Positions 11,933 through 24,258 of a stretch of DNA of 64,000 nucleotides are shown piece by piece. How positions within the stretch are numbered: the first letter of the stretch is position 1; every line of letters starts with the position of its first letter. The notes beneath the pieces are model-generated. The model was not told the DNA's origin. It saw nothing but the letters and a program-made list of their open reading frames with translations, and searched no databases. The stretch is taken from contig CM034101.1 of the NCBI GenBank assembly GCA_019914945.1, forward strand, positions 1,437,188-1,501,187. The letters are read 5' to 3'. The stretch comes from Typha latifolia (taxonomy: Eukaryota; Streptophyta; Magnoliopsida; Poales; Typhaceae). The translations under genes and the position numbers were made by a program.

Positions 11933-13607
11933 ATGGAGAAGAAGCAAGGGTTCTTCTCGTCCCTCCGTGAACTGTCGCCGGCGAGGTCGAGGTGGAAGGC
12001 GCGGAGCAAGTCAGCGGCGGAGATGGAGGCGTTACCGAGATCCGGCGGTGGGGAAGCGCTGGCGCCGTTAATAGAAGGGCCGGATCCGGGGCCCGGAGAG
12101 GGGAAGAAGGAGGGGTGGGGGCAGTGGGTTAAAGGGCAGCTAGCACGTGCGCCATCCATGTCCGTGTCCGGCGTCGGCAGCGGCGTGGCTTCCTCCTCGG
12201 GGGCTCGCCGCTCCGATATTCGCCTCCTCCTCGGTGTCATGGCGGCGCCGCTCGCCCCCATCCATGTCTCCGCAGCCGAGCCCCTCCCCCATCTCAGCAT
12301 CAAGGATACTCCAATTGTGAGCCTTCTTTTTTCTCCTATCCTGATTTCGTGATTTTTTTCCGGCACTTTTCCATAATTTTGTGGATAACGGAACAAAAAT
12401 TGCATCTTGGCACAATAAATGCATGTCTAGCGGTTTGCATGTGTAACGTCTGATACAAATGCCCGTCTTAATCATCGCGTGAAGTAGATTAGTATTTTAA
12501 TTTCGGAACCTGGATGTAAAAATATCTTCTTGATCTGTAGGAAACTTCGTCGGCTCAGTACATACTGCAGCAGTACATCGCAGCATCAGGTGGGATGAAG
12601 CTGTTGAGCTCAATCCGGAATTCATATGCCATGGGGAAGGTTAAGATGGTGGCCACTGAGTTTGAGACTGCGAACAGGGTCGTGAAGAACCGGAACGTGT
12701 CTAAATCTGCCGAATCCGGTGGCTTTGTGCTCTGGCAGATGGCCCCCGAGATGTGGTACGTTGAGCTCGCTGTAGGTGGCAGCAAGGTGCATGCCGGCTG
12801 CAATGGTAAGCTAGTTTGGCGTCACACACCGTGGCTCGGAGCCCATGCTGCCAAAGGCCCTGTTCGACCTCTACGCCGAGCTCTGCAAGTATGGATTCAC
12901 TCACAGCCGCAAGTTCCTAATTTTCCTTAAATCCTTGAGTTGCCTTAGGAAAGAAGCTAAGATTTTATTCTTTGCATTTATAGGGTTTAGATCCATTGAC
13001 CACAGCAAGCATGTTTGCTGATGCACGGTGCATTGGGGAGAAGAAGGTAAATGGAGAGGATTGCTTTATCCTGAAGCTTTGTGCAGATCCCTTCACACTG
13101 AGGGCAAGGAGCGAAGGCCCTGCGGAGATCATAAGGCATGTCCTTTTTGGCTACTTCAGCCAGAGAACAGGGCTTCTTGTGCATATTGAAGATTCGCATC
13201 TGACCCGCATCCAGTCCAGCACTGGTGGTGATGCTGTGTATTGGGAGACTAGCATCAATTCGTTTGTTGACGACTATCGCCCGGTTGACGGTATGATGAT
13301 TGCTCATTCAGGCCGCTCAGCAGTCACGCTCTTTCGGTTTGGAGAGGTGGCGATGAGCCACACGAAGACAAGGATGGAGGAGGCGTGGACTATTGAGGAA
13401 GTTGCGTTCAATGTTCCAGGCCTCTCCATGGATTGTTTCATCCCTCCAACTGATGTGAAATGTGGATCAATCAGTGAAGCCCTTGAGCTTCCTCAAGGAG
13501 AAAGGGGAAAGACCACCCTGACTTCTAGTAATCGAGCTAAGGTTGCAGCGCTGGAGAAGTCATGTGATAATGCTGCTGATGACATCGTGTGGAGGGTGGA
13601 GGTCTAA
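11933..13607 (+). CDS. DUF620 family protein
   Basis: Three exons, 11933-12316, 12541-12888 and 12984-13607, all phase 0 with GT/AG borders, give a 451-aa protein. From residue 129 onward it matches the strongly conserved plant DUF620 family, including ETSSAQYILQQY, GGFVLWQMAPEMWYVEL, GCNGKLVWRHTPWLG and MSHTKTRMEEAWTIEE. The N-terminal part (MEKKQGFFSSL, then basic and serine-rich sequence) is also typical of family members and is poorly ordered. I see no signal peptide or membrane helix. The biochemical function of DUF620 is not established. Three G-boxes and a CT-rich leader suggest regulated transcription. The reading frame is intact. Confidence 0.93.
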
Positions 13608-16600
13608 CGATATAATCTCAAGTGAATCTATACTGTTAGTTGTTTCTTTAGTTGACTAACTTGCCATGAAGTGTAGGGTAGGGAAAACTAATTGAAGGGT
13701 ATTCAGTGTTCGATGGTCGAGCTATCCTCTGTAAATAGGAGTATAATCGTTCACAGGTCTCGCATCTCGCAGGCTTTGCTGAATCCTTATAATCTCTATG
13801 CAGAGCTGTTTGCAGTAGACTGGTTTGGTTACTTTGTTTCAACATCTTCAGTGAGAAGGGGTGGGGGTCTCTCCTTTTTTCAACGGGGTGCCGCCTTCCA
13901 TGTCCTACGGAAGGGATCATGGTGGTGATGATGCTTTGTGCAGTAGACTAATTCTCTTGCTGGTGAGAACAAGAACTCTTTTCTGGCAACAAATAGACTG
14001 TTTGAGATCGTTTCTCATCAGTCTTAAGAGTTCTATGTGTGCTTTGCTTGGTAATTGTGTCCAAACTGGTGAGATGTAGGAAAAATAAGAGATGATAACT
14101 TCTCATTGGTTGTTAGGGCTTAACTTTTGTAGTGTCAATCTCCAATTCTCCATATAGTATGAGATGGGTTGCATCTGGGCTGGTGCCAGTCCATGTAGAG
14201 AAGTTGATGTAAGCCAAATTTCCATTGCTTCAGATACTGAATGCTACAAGTATTCTTTCTTCTATTTAATTTAATTGTATGCCAGTCAAATTGCTCAATG
14301 CTTTTATTGCATTTGCAAGTGCTCTTCATCTTGCATGGCTTGCACTTTCTCCCCGTAAATTTTCCTAGATCTAGTAGCAGATAGATGGCCATGCATACAT
14401 TAAATTTGTTGCACTCTGTGTGAAGGCCCCATTTGCTTCTCCTACATAATCTTCTCCTCTCTATTAATTCAGGTGTCTGTGGACTCTTAATTAGTTTTAC
14501 CTATTGCTTGCATGCCATATTTATCTCTTCTGTGTTAATGTCTCAGAAACTTCGACATCATGATGCTACTCTCAGGTCACTCTGGTTGGTGAGACTGCAC
14601 TTTTATCTCGTAAGTTATTTTAGTCATTTATTCCATGGGAGGTGTGTTTCTAGGAAGGAGTAGACCTCCTGAATCAATAAACCCACTCTTTCTTCAACCT
14701 TAGGAAACTGGCATTTATAACCATGAATTAAAGTAGGATGTATGTGTTCCCAGTGCCTTTGAAGAGAGGATATGAACTTTGGTTGGTAGTAATGTAATAA
14801 ATCTACAGTTAATTTCATTCATGGATCACTGTGGTTTTGAACAGAGGTAATAGTTGTGGTTGGTAGTATGTTATCAATCCTCTGTTGGTTGGTTTTCTGA
14901 CCGAAACTTTAAATACAGATCCAGAATTAACATATCCAGTCTTGACAACAAGCTGGTAGGTTATGTTGAAATAAAAATACCTAGTCAGTATTATTGATGT
15001 TATTATAGGTATGATAAATTATCAAAAAATTCTAGAGTATTGCAGCAGAAGTATACTCCTTTGCCATCTGAGTTGGAGGTAATTTCCTATGGAATTGCTG
15101 ATCATGTCATGAAGCAGCTGGATCGAAGAAACTTGCCTGGCATCCTGAAACTCACTGTTACTTGGAATTTTATACTTTGGGTCATCTATTTAGTAGAACA
15201 TCAAATGATAAACTAATGGTAATGTTTGAGAAAAGTTTGAAATAGGTTCTTATTCGCTTGTTTTCCCCCCACTAAAGTCGATATTTTTATGTATATTTCT
15301 AAAAAAAAGTATTGGCAGAGATACCTTTCTTGTAAGTTTTCAAGTTAATTCAGAATGATTTAACAGAAAAAATAAAATAACTCTTAATTAAGAGAAATAT
15401 TTGAAAATTAAAATAATGATATTTAATTATTAAACCAGTTTAGGAGTCTCTAGACTAGTTCATAGATTCTTAAAACCCAAAGCAAACAATCGCTATGATA
15501 GTATCTTTCAGACATATTTTGGGGTTGACAATGGACCTGTAATTATTGTATACCAAAGTATTGTTAATAACCTAAAATTTCAATGTTTGAGCTTTACCCT
15601 AACTATTGTAGTTGCCCACAGGAAGGGTCCTAATTGAATTGCTGTCCAACAAAAATAATCATTGAGAAGTGGACAAAAGAAATCTTTGGGGGAATAAATG
15701 CCTATCCAGCTATCTCGAATAGATTCAATCTACCTGGGCAATATGTTCCCCGACATAGGAATAGTCCTATCCAGCTGGAAATTAACATTTAGATTTGACC
15801 TCATGTTTGGGTCTTTTCTAATACCTACGCTTTAAATGCCTTCAAATATTAGCCATGGACAGGACAAGAGGGTTGGTAGTTTTAATAGGGGAGTTATATT
15901 TTACCCTCTTTATTCGGCCTAAATTCACTTCACCGGTAATATTTTATTTGCACCATTTTACTTTAATAGTTATATTTAAACTGATTTTTTTTAAAATTAT
16001 ATTTAATTAAATTAGATTGAGTAAACTTTCAAACTCATTTAAACTTATTTAAAATAATACTGATTAAATTTTAGATTACAATAATATAATAAAAAATATA
16101 TTTGTCGAATATATTTTTCATATAAAATTTAATTAGTATTATTTTAAATATATTATAATTATCTATAATTTTGTATATAGTAAATATCTTCAAATTCAAC
16201 CGATGGATTAGTCGGATATGATAAAAAAATAATTATTTTATTTTAGTTTAGATTTTAACAGAGAGTAAAGTGACACAAATAAAATTATAGAAGAGCAAAT
16301 TAAATTTAAAGCGTAATCATTTGGGGGTAAATCCTAATCAATTTCATAGCAAAACATATCCCCCAGTACATCCGCTTTTGTCTGGACTAAGATATATAAC
16401 CAATATTGTGGGGCAGGATAAAACTATAGTTATACCACAGGAGATGATGTTATCTAAAAGAAAGCAAAAGGTCTTGAAGTTTTGGACCATAATATTGAAC
16501 ATCTAGTACATGGGGTTGCTGTCCAATTAGCTTAGATGTGAATGATTAAAAATTCCCCCAAGGCAACAAGTGTGCAAAGAATGACAGGTAATTTGGACAC

Positions 16601-18094
16601 AAGTAGTCAAAAAAAAAAAAAAAGGATAAAAAAGGACACAAGTATGGTGTTACACTAGATTGCATATTGGACAACCAAAACGAACAACAGTAACAAGAAA
16701 TAACTCCTAAACCAGAATTTTGTTATCATCTATACTCTATAAACTGAAGAGAAAAAAAATAATTAAGAAAGCAAATATTTAAAATATTATAGTAAAGAAT
16801 AAGGTCATGACTTCATTGAAGGAGATCATACCCTCCATAGAACAACAGCATCAGCATTGCATGCCCCAATTAAAATATTATTCAACAGATGAATGGTGAA
16901 GAGAAGACAGCATAGCAGATAGGATGCTTGTCTTTGAAGTGCTCACAACCATAAGAAATTTCTCCTCATATGGGTGGGAAACAGCTTCTTTGAGAAAGCC
17001 CCATTCCACCTTGTACAGATTGGTGAATCACAAAGGAGAAAAAAAAAATGGCAACCAGAGAGAAGTGGCAAATGAAACACTAGTCTGCATGGATGAAAAA
17101 TCTGAAAAGCAGTGTCAAAAGATAAAGAGGAGAGATACTTCACTCTTAAGTATCCTGAGCTTCTCTTGATCATTGAAGCTGCGCAAAACATTTTGGGATT
17201 CATTTTACACTGTAAACCTAGTTTGAGATAGACTGAAGCTATGCTAAACATGCAGAGCAAGGAAGAAAGCTATGTAAGAGGTATTAAGGAAAGCACAAAG
17301 ATCAAAGACAGTGAACTCAAACATGATAGCTACCTGATGCCCCTTATAGTAAGTATATATACATATATATTGGTTGTGTCATAATAATAACAAACTTTAG
17401 GGCCCATTAAGTTAATTCTGATTTCTGAACAATCAAAATGAATGTGCAAAATTCTCGACAAGAATGCATTTTAGATGTTATAGTAACAAACAAGAGAGAA
17501 AAGCATATGATCAAAGAGCCAACAAGGCTTCACCCCTCCTGTTGAATGAGTCTTTGCTGCAAACTGAAACAAAGCAATTGTTCAATTGTTCAAACATCAT
17601 AGCAATATTCCACAGCTACCAAATCAGAGAGGGAGAGAGAGAGATTAAGGGGCGTGAATTTTGAGAATTTCTCAAGCATAAGAATGAGTTCCAACAACTA
17701 TTCAAGTTGCAAAAGATAAAAGCAAAAGCATATGTCAGAATGAACCAACAAGGCATGCTGTGAAACAGCTCTTTACTACAGAGTGCAGACTTCCTTTACA
17801 AGCAAAGAAGCAATCATTCTAACAAAACAGTAGGGCAGAAATCGCTACATGAAGGATAGCAGGCATTGACAGGTAGGAGAAAAGAAAAACGATTTGCAAG
17901 CATTAGATCCATTACTAAGAAACAAATGTTCAGCAAAACTTGGCAACTGTATCCTGGATACTAAATTAAAGATACAGGATAAAAATCCAAAGTGAGCATG
18001 AAAGATAAAGCTAAGATAGCATCACATAGTCACATCATCCAACTAGACATATTTAAAGCCCATGTACAAAAACCTAGCCAGAAAGAAAAAATTG
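13608..18094. other. Intergenic spacer with 3' UTRs, a hairpin and a short unexplained ORF
   Basis: The first part presumably holds the 3' UTR of the DUF620 gene and the last part that of the minus-strand SWIB gene. In between lie very AT-rich sequence (15900-16300), a hairpin at 16047-16149 and an ORF without start at 14998-15216. No full gene is supported. Confidence 0.6.
16047..16149. repeat. AT-rich long inverted repeat (hairpin)
   Basis: The outer arms are about 27 nt: 16047-16073 pairs with 16122-16149 (the TTTAAAATAATAC arm against GTATTATTTTAAA) with one or two mismatches. Nested inside is a second palindrome, AAAAATATATT against AATATATTTTT, near 16092-16118. It could be a small MITE remnant or a cruciform-forming AT sequence. 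I found no clear target-site duplication. Confidence 0.65.
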
Positions 18095-19843
18095 TCATTT
18101 CCCAAAATGAGGATTAAGCAACCCTGAGATCTCAAGAAACCCAACACGCTCTCTTCCTCCAAATATATTCTTCAGCTTCTCATCACAAACAATTATCTTC
18201 TTATCTTCTGGGTCCTGAAGAAAAGGAAAAAAGAAAAATTATGTAGAGTAGATATATCTTAGAGAAGTTCAAAATTTCAAACTGCGATATCAAAACTAAA
18301 ATGAAATCTCCAATCCTAACAGAAGACATTGAGTACATATCACAGAATCAGAAAAGTTGACGAATAGGCAATTAGAATATTAAACTATGTATGAAGTGGG
18401 TATTTCTTGAAATATCGACTCCATGCTAAAAGGGTGTAAACCAAGTAAATCTTGCAATTAGCTGTTCCATTGTAGATAAGACAATGAGAAACATAAAACG
18501 TCTTTCATTTGGATCGTTATCAAATTGATGATATTCTTGTATTTGAAAGATGACATCAGTTCCAGCCAATCAGGTGGATCATTGACAGGGTCAGTAAGTG
18601 ACCGATCCATAACTGAAGGAAGATGCAAAAAAATTCTGACTCTAAAAAGAATATCCAGAGGAGACACCAAAGCTGTAATATCTCAAAAAATGCGCACACT
18701 GCTTTTAAGTTAGAGCTACAAAAAAATAGATGAGTTGCTTATCCGGCAAATGAAGAAACATTTACAAGACAACAAAATGATACAAGTCGTAGAGTTGCAA
18801 CTAACACAATATTGTTAAGAATAACTTTTCTTTAGTAAAATTAGACAAGAACTTCTATAGATGTCGGCAAGGTCACAAATTCGTCTTGACTGACCATTCA
18901 ACCAAACTCCTATAATAACTAAACCGGCATTGGAATCAGAAGTGCTGCTAATTTAGATGAGTTCCACACACTAAAAAAAATAAAAAAGATTCAGGTGGGA
19001 TATGGATGAATATCTCAAAAGGCAAATGCATTAGCAACAAAGGATAAATTGCAAACTATGACTTTATGCCAAGTAATTATTCCTACTCAGCGTAGTAAGA
19101 TGCACACAACCGGAAGTAAAAGAAAAGAACAATTTTCCCTACTTAGATAATCTGCGTTAACACTATGGGATTTGGGAAGCGGAGTAGTTCACTCTTGTCA
19201 AAAAAACAGGATTCATAACTTACAGAGTTGAATCAAAAGAGAATAGCAATATTCAACCTGCTAATAGACTGGGATAAAATAGATCAAAATATGCAAAATC
19301 GAGGATAAAAATATTATATACATATAAAAATTGCAACATTTATGGTTTTATAAACATTTTAGAGTAACAGTAACACTGCATACCGTAACGAAAACCAAAA
19401 TTTCTAACAGCAATACACTTTAAAGGAGATCATAAACTTCCATACAATATAAAGAACGAAAAGATCCAATTTTCCTACGAAGATGGAACACGATAAAGAA
19501 GAAGAAATTAAAAGGGAAGGATGATTTAGACCTGGAGATTGTTCTTCTTGATGTGAGCCCAAATAAGCTTAAGAGCTTGCGTCCGGGGAATCTCCGGGAC
19601 CCCGACGAGAGCTTGCATCGCCGGAGAAACTGGTCGGGGCTTGGTGATACCCCTCGGTTTCCTCTTCACCTCCGACTCCTTCGTCTCCGCCGCCTTCGAG
19701 GACGCCGCCGCGCGGAGCACGACCGGCGGCAACGCCGTGCGGTGGCGAGGGAGGACCGCGGAGTGGGGAGATACTGGGAGGTCGCACCTGAAGAAGGCGG
19801 ATGAGAAACCCAAGGCAACGCCGACGGAGCTCATCGCCGCCAT
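18095..19843 (-). CDS. SWIB/MDM2-domain protein, probably organelle-targeted
   Basis: Two exons, 19532-19843 and 18095-18214, separated by a 1.3-kb intron at a codon boundary, encode 143 aa. Residues about 65-143 form a single SWIB domain: PVSPAMQALVGVPEIPRTQ, then KLIWAHIKKNNLQ, then the second exon with IIVCDEKLKNIF and RVGFLEISGLLNPHF. The first 60 or so residues are rich in Ala, Ser and Arg with few acidic residues, as in chloroplast or mitochondrial transit peptides. Stand-alone plant SWIB proteins of this size are associated with nucleoids or chromatin; the target organelle here is inferred. The start is the first ATG of MAAMSSVG. The gene is divergent from the AGP gene, sharing a 344-bp promoter. 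Confidence 0.93.
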
Positions 19844-20187
19844 AGCGGATAAGATCGTAGGAGAGGAGGAGGAGGAGGAGGAGGAGAAGGAAAGGGTTTT
19901 TGGGATGGCGCACTGGAATGGCAGTATTCGAAGCGGATCGGGAGAGGGAAAGGGATAAAACCAACAGGGCTAGAATAGGGATTTCCCTCACGAATACCTT
20001 ATTAAAGCCAAATATTTGGGCCCAAACTAATGCGGCCCATTTATCTTTTAGCCCAATAAGGCCGCTCGTACTTCCTTCTCTTCTATTTCCTTCCTTTCCC
20101 TCCTATAAAAGTATAGTATTATAGTCCATAAGCACCCTTCCATTCACAATCCCACCTCCAACTCTCTCATTGTTTTCTTTTGAGGGG
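19844..20187. promoter_or_regulatory. Divergent promoter between SWIB (minus) and AGP (plus) genes
   Basis: The two start codons are 344 bp apart. Around 20017-20065 the sequence has GGGCCC, GGCCCA and AGCCCA elements (site II-like). On the plus strand TATAAAA at 20104-20110 lies 78 bp before the AGP start. A GGA-rich run at 19864-19887 lies in the leader of the SWIB gene. The site II block is placed to serve the SWIB gene and perhaps both. Confidence 0.7.
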
Positions 20188-21602
20188 ATGGATAAGCTCA
20201 CCGCTCTCGTCGTTCTTCTCCTCTTCCTCGCTCTCTCCTCCGCGGCCTCTCAAGCGCCCGCCTCCTCCCCTACCTCCTCCTCATCCACCGCCGCTGCCGC
20301 CTCTCCTACCAAATCCACCAGTACCACCTCCTCTCCGTTCCCCTCTCCTTCCAAATCCCCCATCACCACCACCTCTCCCGTAGCATCTCCTTCCTCTTCC
20401 CCTTTAAGCTCACCTCCCGCCACCGCGCCGGTGAGTCCACCTACCGCCGTAGCCCCGGTAACCTCACCCCCGTCGCCGCTCCCCTATCCTCACCTCCCGC
20501 CAACCCCCCGACTTCCTCTCCCCCGGTGCCAGCCCCGGTGAGCTCACCACCGCCGACCCTTCCACCCACATTGCCTCCACCAGCACCGGCACCGATCGCC
20601 GCCTCTCCATCCCCACCCGACGAGATCCCGGCGCCTGCCCCCAGCGAGAAGGCGAAGACAAAGAAGAAGAAGGCCGCCGCGCCGTCGATCTCGCCGGTCG
20701 GCAGCACCGCCGCATCGCCAGCAGGATCCGACGTGGCGTCTGCCCCGGGCCCTAGCAGCGCCGCTGACGAGACGGTACGTTCTCTCGTCTCTCTCCTCTT
20801 TTACTTACTCCCTCCCCTGCTACCGTGAGGCAATCACCGGCGCAAGATAGGTGCTCGTTTTACCGTGCGGTTATCTTTATTTTAAATTCACATATAAGCC
20901 CCTAAAATTTTAAGCGAACTTGCGACTAGTGCAGTTTTATACGTCCTGCATTTTTTTATCAACTGTGGGAAATTTTGTAGCTAAAATGTGAGCATCCATA
21001 TTATTAGAATATAAAAGTTGTAGAATTTGCCGAACAAATAAGCTTATATAGTGGGTGTCATCTGCAAATTTCCGTCGTTTTCTTCTAGCTTTAGCATCGT
21101 TGACGTTAGCAATGCGCTTCTTGGCACACACACACACCGTCGGAAAGCTGGTGGCCGAGCACTATCGTGCGCCTGCCGCCCTCCGACCGGAACTCAAAAC
21201 CCAACAATTAACTCCAACTTTTTGTTCGTTTTTGAGTTCCGGAAGTACGGCTTCGAAAATTTATGTCGGGGTCCTCGTCCTTTGCTCTTGTAGTCAAAGC
21301 AGGGAATCCTGACCGTCCGGTCACGTGCCGCACGGCCTCGTGATTCGTGCCATCACATCGGGGCTGTGGAGATTAAATAAGCCTAGCAAAAGAAAGAAAA
21401 GTAGTCAGTGGTCCTCGCGTCCTCATTGGCTTTCAATAATAAATTTATCTGCGCGATTTCCAAAGCGTAGGTGGGTGTGCGACTATCTAAATTTCAATTT
21501 TTGTTGCAGAGTGGAGCAGAGACGAGGATGGCAGGAGCACTGAGGTCGGAGTTGCTACTAGCCGTTGCATTCGCATTGGCCATCATCATCATCATCTACT
21601 AG
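20188..21602 (+). CDS. Lysine-rich classical arabinogalactan protein, with one frame break
   Basis: Exon 1 runs 20188-20774 and exon 2 21510-21602. The product starts with a clear signal peptide (MDKLTALVVLLLFLALSSAAS). A long Pro/Ala/Ser/Thr-rich region of AP, SP, TP and VSPP type follows, then a short lysine-rich stretch (KAKTKKKKAAA), a second Pro/Ser/Ala part, and a hydrophobic C-terminus (LLLAVAFALAIIIIIY) typical of a GPI-anchor signal. This is the layout of the AGP17/18/19 type, secreted wall and plasma-membrane proteoglycans. The frame set by the ATG ends at a stop near 20539, while the AGP-like sequence continues in another frame from about 20463. The switch needs one missing base (or two extra), most simply in the C run at 20468-20472. 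It may be an assembly error or a true lesion, in which case the gene is broken. Confidence 0.85.
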
Positions 21603-21920
21603 TAGATGATTAATTAGTCTAATCTCTCTTTATTTTGATATTTGTGGGCCCGTGTCAGCTACTTACTAGGCCTTTTGGGGCCCTTGGAACACAAATCACT
21701 TTGTTAGATTCGTTCTTTTGATCGTGAGGAAATTAAGTGACTTTGTATTTGGTGATTGCTTTTATCTCTCTCATTGGATGCTTTTATGCTGCTGCTATAT
21801 ATGCCACAAACTACTACTATTACTATTACTACTTTATTCCATGTTTACTATCACACATCACTACTTTATATTCCCAATATTTCACAATGTCATCATCCAT
21901 GTACATATTATTACGTTCTG

Positions 21921-24258
21921 TCATGTATATAGATTGAGCTTAAGAGACTCCTCCGCCTCGTCCGAATTGAAGTTGAAGATGTCTACTGGTGCACTCGTGC
22001 AGTCGTATGTTCCTCCGTCGAGCTCATGAGAGCGACCACTTTGGCGATGACGACGACGATGATGGTTTAGATAGATAACTATGACAGTGATATCGTCGTG
22101 AAAGTGTCGTCTTATTCCCTTCTCTACCCGCTTTATGTCTTTGTATCTCATATCCCTCTTCCTCGCAGCTTCATCAATGGCTGCTGTTACTAATCTCTTC
22201 GCTATTCCCTGCAACAATTTTTTGCAGAATTAATTGTGAGAGTGGATTCTAAATAAGCATAAGCTTGTTCCAATATAAACTCACTGCTCTGGGGTATTTG
22301 ACGACTATATCAACTGCGGCCTCGTCGCTTAGTTGCTCCCAGAGCCCATCGGAGGCAAAGATCAAGAAGAGATCCTGCTGCTTAAGCTTGCGAACTCGTA
22401 CAGATGGCACCGCCGTCATGACCGGGCGCTTCAATGGAACAGGAGAACCGAGATGCTGGAACAAGGACTGCTTGCTAAATTCAGGTTTCTTCAAGTACAT
22501 GTCTCCAATGGACCTCGACACCTGATTACGAACATAATAGCAGAGTTAATAATCGAGTTTTCTTCTCCTTCTTTTTGCGTATATATTAACTGTTGATTAA
22601 CTTCTATGAGTATCTATATAAAATTAATAATTTTGTATACATCATATACATAACTAAGGGATTTTGGAAAGAAAGGTATGCATGTTAGTAGTAAAATTTA
22701 TTAATGGCCATTTCAAAGCTATATTGCAGAATAAAAGATCTAATATATTCTCTGCTTAGTATTGCTTATCCAGGTGGATGGAGATGTAGATGAAGATGTA
22801 GATGAATGTGATTAGAAGCTAGGTGGGTCCAAAGAATCAGTCAGATGGTTTTCTATCCACAAATCAAACCTTATTAATGAGAAAGTTTATGCGGCTACTC
22901 ATAAAAGGGTCTCAAGTAGAATCATCAGCTTTACTTGTTCCCTACCTGAAGAATATGATTGGGTCACAAGTTGTCCAACTTACTTGCTTTCAAGAGAATG
23001 TATTCCTAAGAGTACTTATTCCAATCCTTAATTGCTTTTGTAAAAGAAGAGGATGGTCTACATAATTATTTCAGAAAACAATGCAATGATACTAAGTAGG
23101 GAAGACAAAAGTTGTAATTAAGCAAAAGATTTACTTATCAAAAGATTATTCCAGGCACTAATTACTATTCATCATAATTACATAACTAGTACTACCTGAT
23201 TCATAGGGAATTAGATTCGGTGCAATTATTGGCGATCATAATTAATATGCCCACTCAAATTTTATAATTTTTTATATTTTTATTAGACGCAATTAAACTC
23301 ATGAAATGAGAATAATTGATGCGTTGACGTGTAACTGCACTTTGATTTAAATCAAAATGTTCCTAATACAAACCTAAAAATCTGCAGCCTTAGTCAAGAA
23401 AAATATCTACTTTGATCTCCCTGGTCAGAGGTCAATCAGATAGCACAGTGCATGTCTTAGAAAACCACAATATAATTTTTTGCATCAATAAGAACCGTGG
23501 AATTTGAACATAGATAAAAACAGAGCAATCTATTTGATTACCTGAATAATTCCTTTAATCCGCCATACTCCTCTGCTATGAACAACTATATGGGAGTCAT
23601 CAGGATGCAACGCGGCGAGCTCCTTCCTCACCTCCTCCACCGCAACATTGTGATCGCTCGATAGCCTCTCCGCCACCACTCCTCTCCCGTCGCTTCCCCT
23701 TCGACCGAGCACCGCCCTCGAATCACCCAAGTTTGCCACGTAGAGCGTCTCATCCGTGATCGCTCCGACGAGGCAACACGACCCCACCGACGCAATCTGC
23801 GGCCGCGCGAGACACGATGTCCGCACCAGCCTCAAGAACTCCTCCTCCGTCGCGTCGAACGCCTCCTTGATCACCTCCGAGGACAAGCCCCCTTGCTCCG
23901 ATTCGAACTCTGCTCAAATGGAGAAAAAAACCGAATTATACCGGATTAAGCGATCAAAATTTGGTCTTGGCGAAGGAATCGAGATGGGTACGTAGTATTA
24001 GTACGTACTGTGGAGGTAGGGGAAGAGGTGGCTGCTCACGAAGCGGGACGCCTCGGGGCCGCCGTGGCCGTCGAAGACGCCGATGTAGGTGGAGGAGGAG
24101 GAGGTGAGGACCTGGCCCTGGTCCTCGAGATTCGCGTTGGCTTGAGCTACGGCGATGGAGAAGTCACCGGAAGCGTGGGGTTTAAGGTCGAGGTCCCAGA
24201 GGAGGTCATCGCCGTTTCCAAAGCACCGTTGTAGAGGACGAAAGCACGATCGCAGCAT
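21921..24258 (-). CDS. Protein phosphatase 2C, clade D-like
   Basis: Four exons, 24009-24258, 23542-23909, 22285-22521 and 21921-22208, encode 380 aa with consistent phases. The PP2C motifs are intact: NLEDQ (Asp46), VFDGHGG (Asp63, Gly64), [30 protein letters not shown] and HDDITVIV, which supply the metal-binding acidic residues. The N-terminus (short Cys-rich MLRSC start, then [20 protein letters not shown]) and the C-terminus resemble plant clade D PP2Cs. Those dephosphorylate plasma-membrane H+-ATPase and are inhibited by SAUR proteins; that role is inferred from the family. The ATG at 24258 is preceded by in-frame non-ATG codons. The gene converges on the AGP gene with 318 bp between stop codons. 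Confidence 0.94.
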
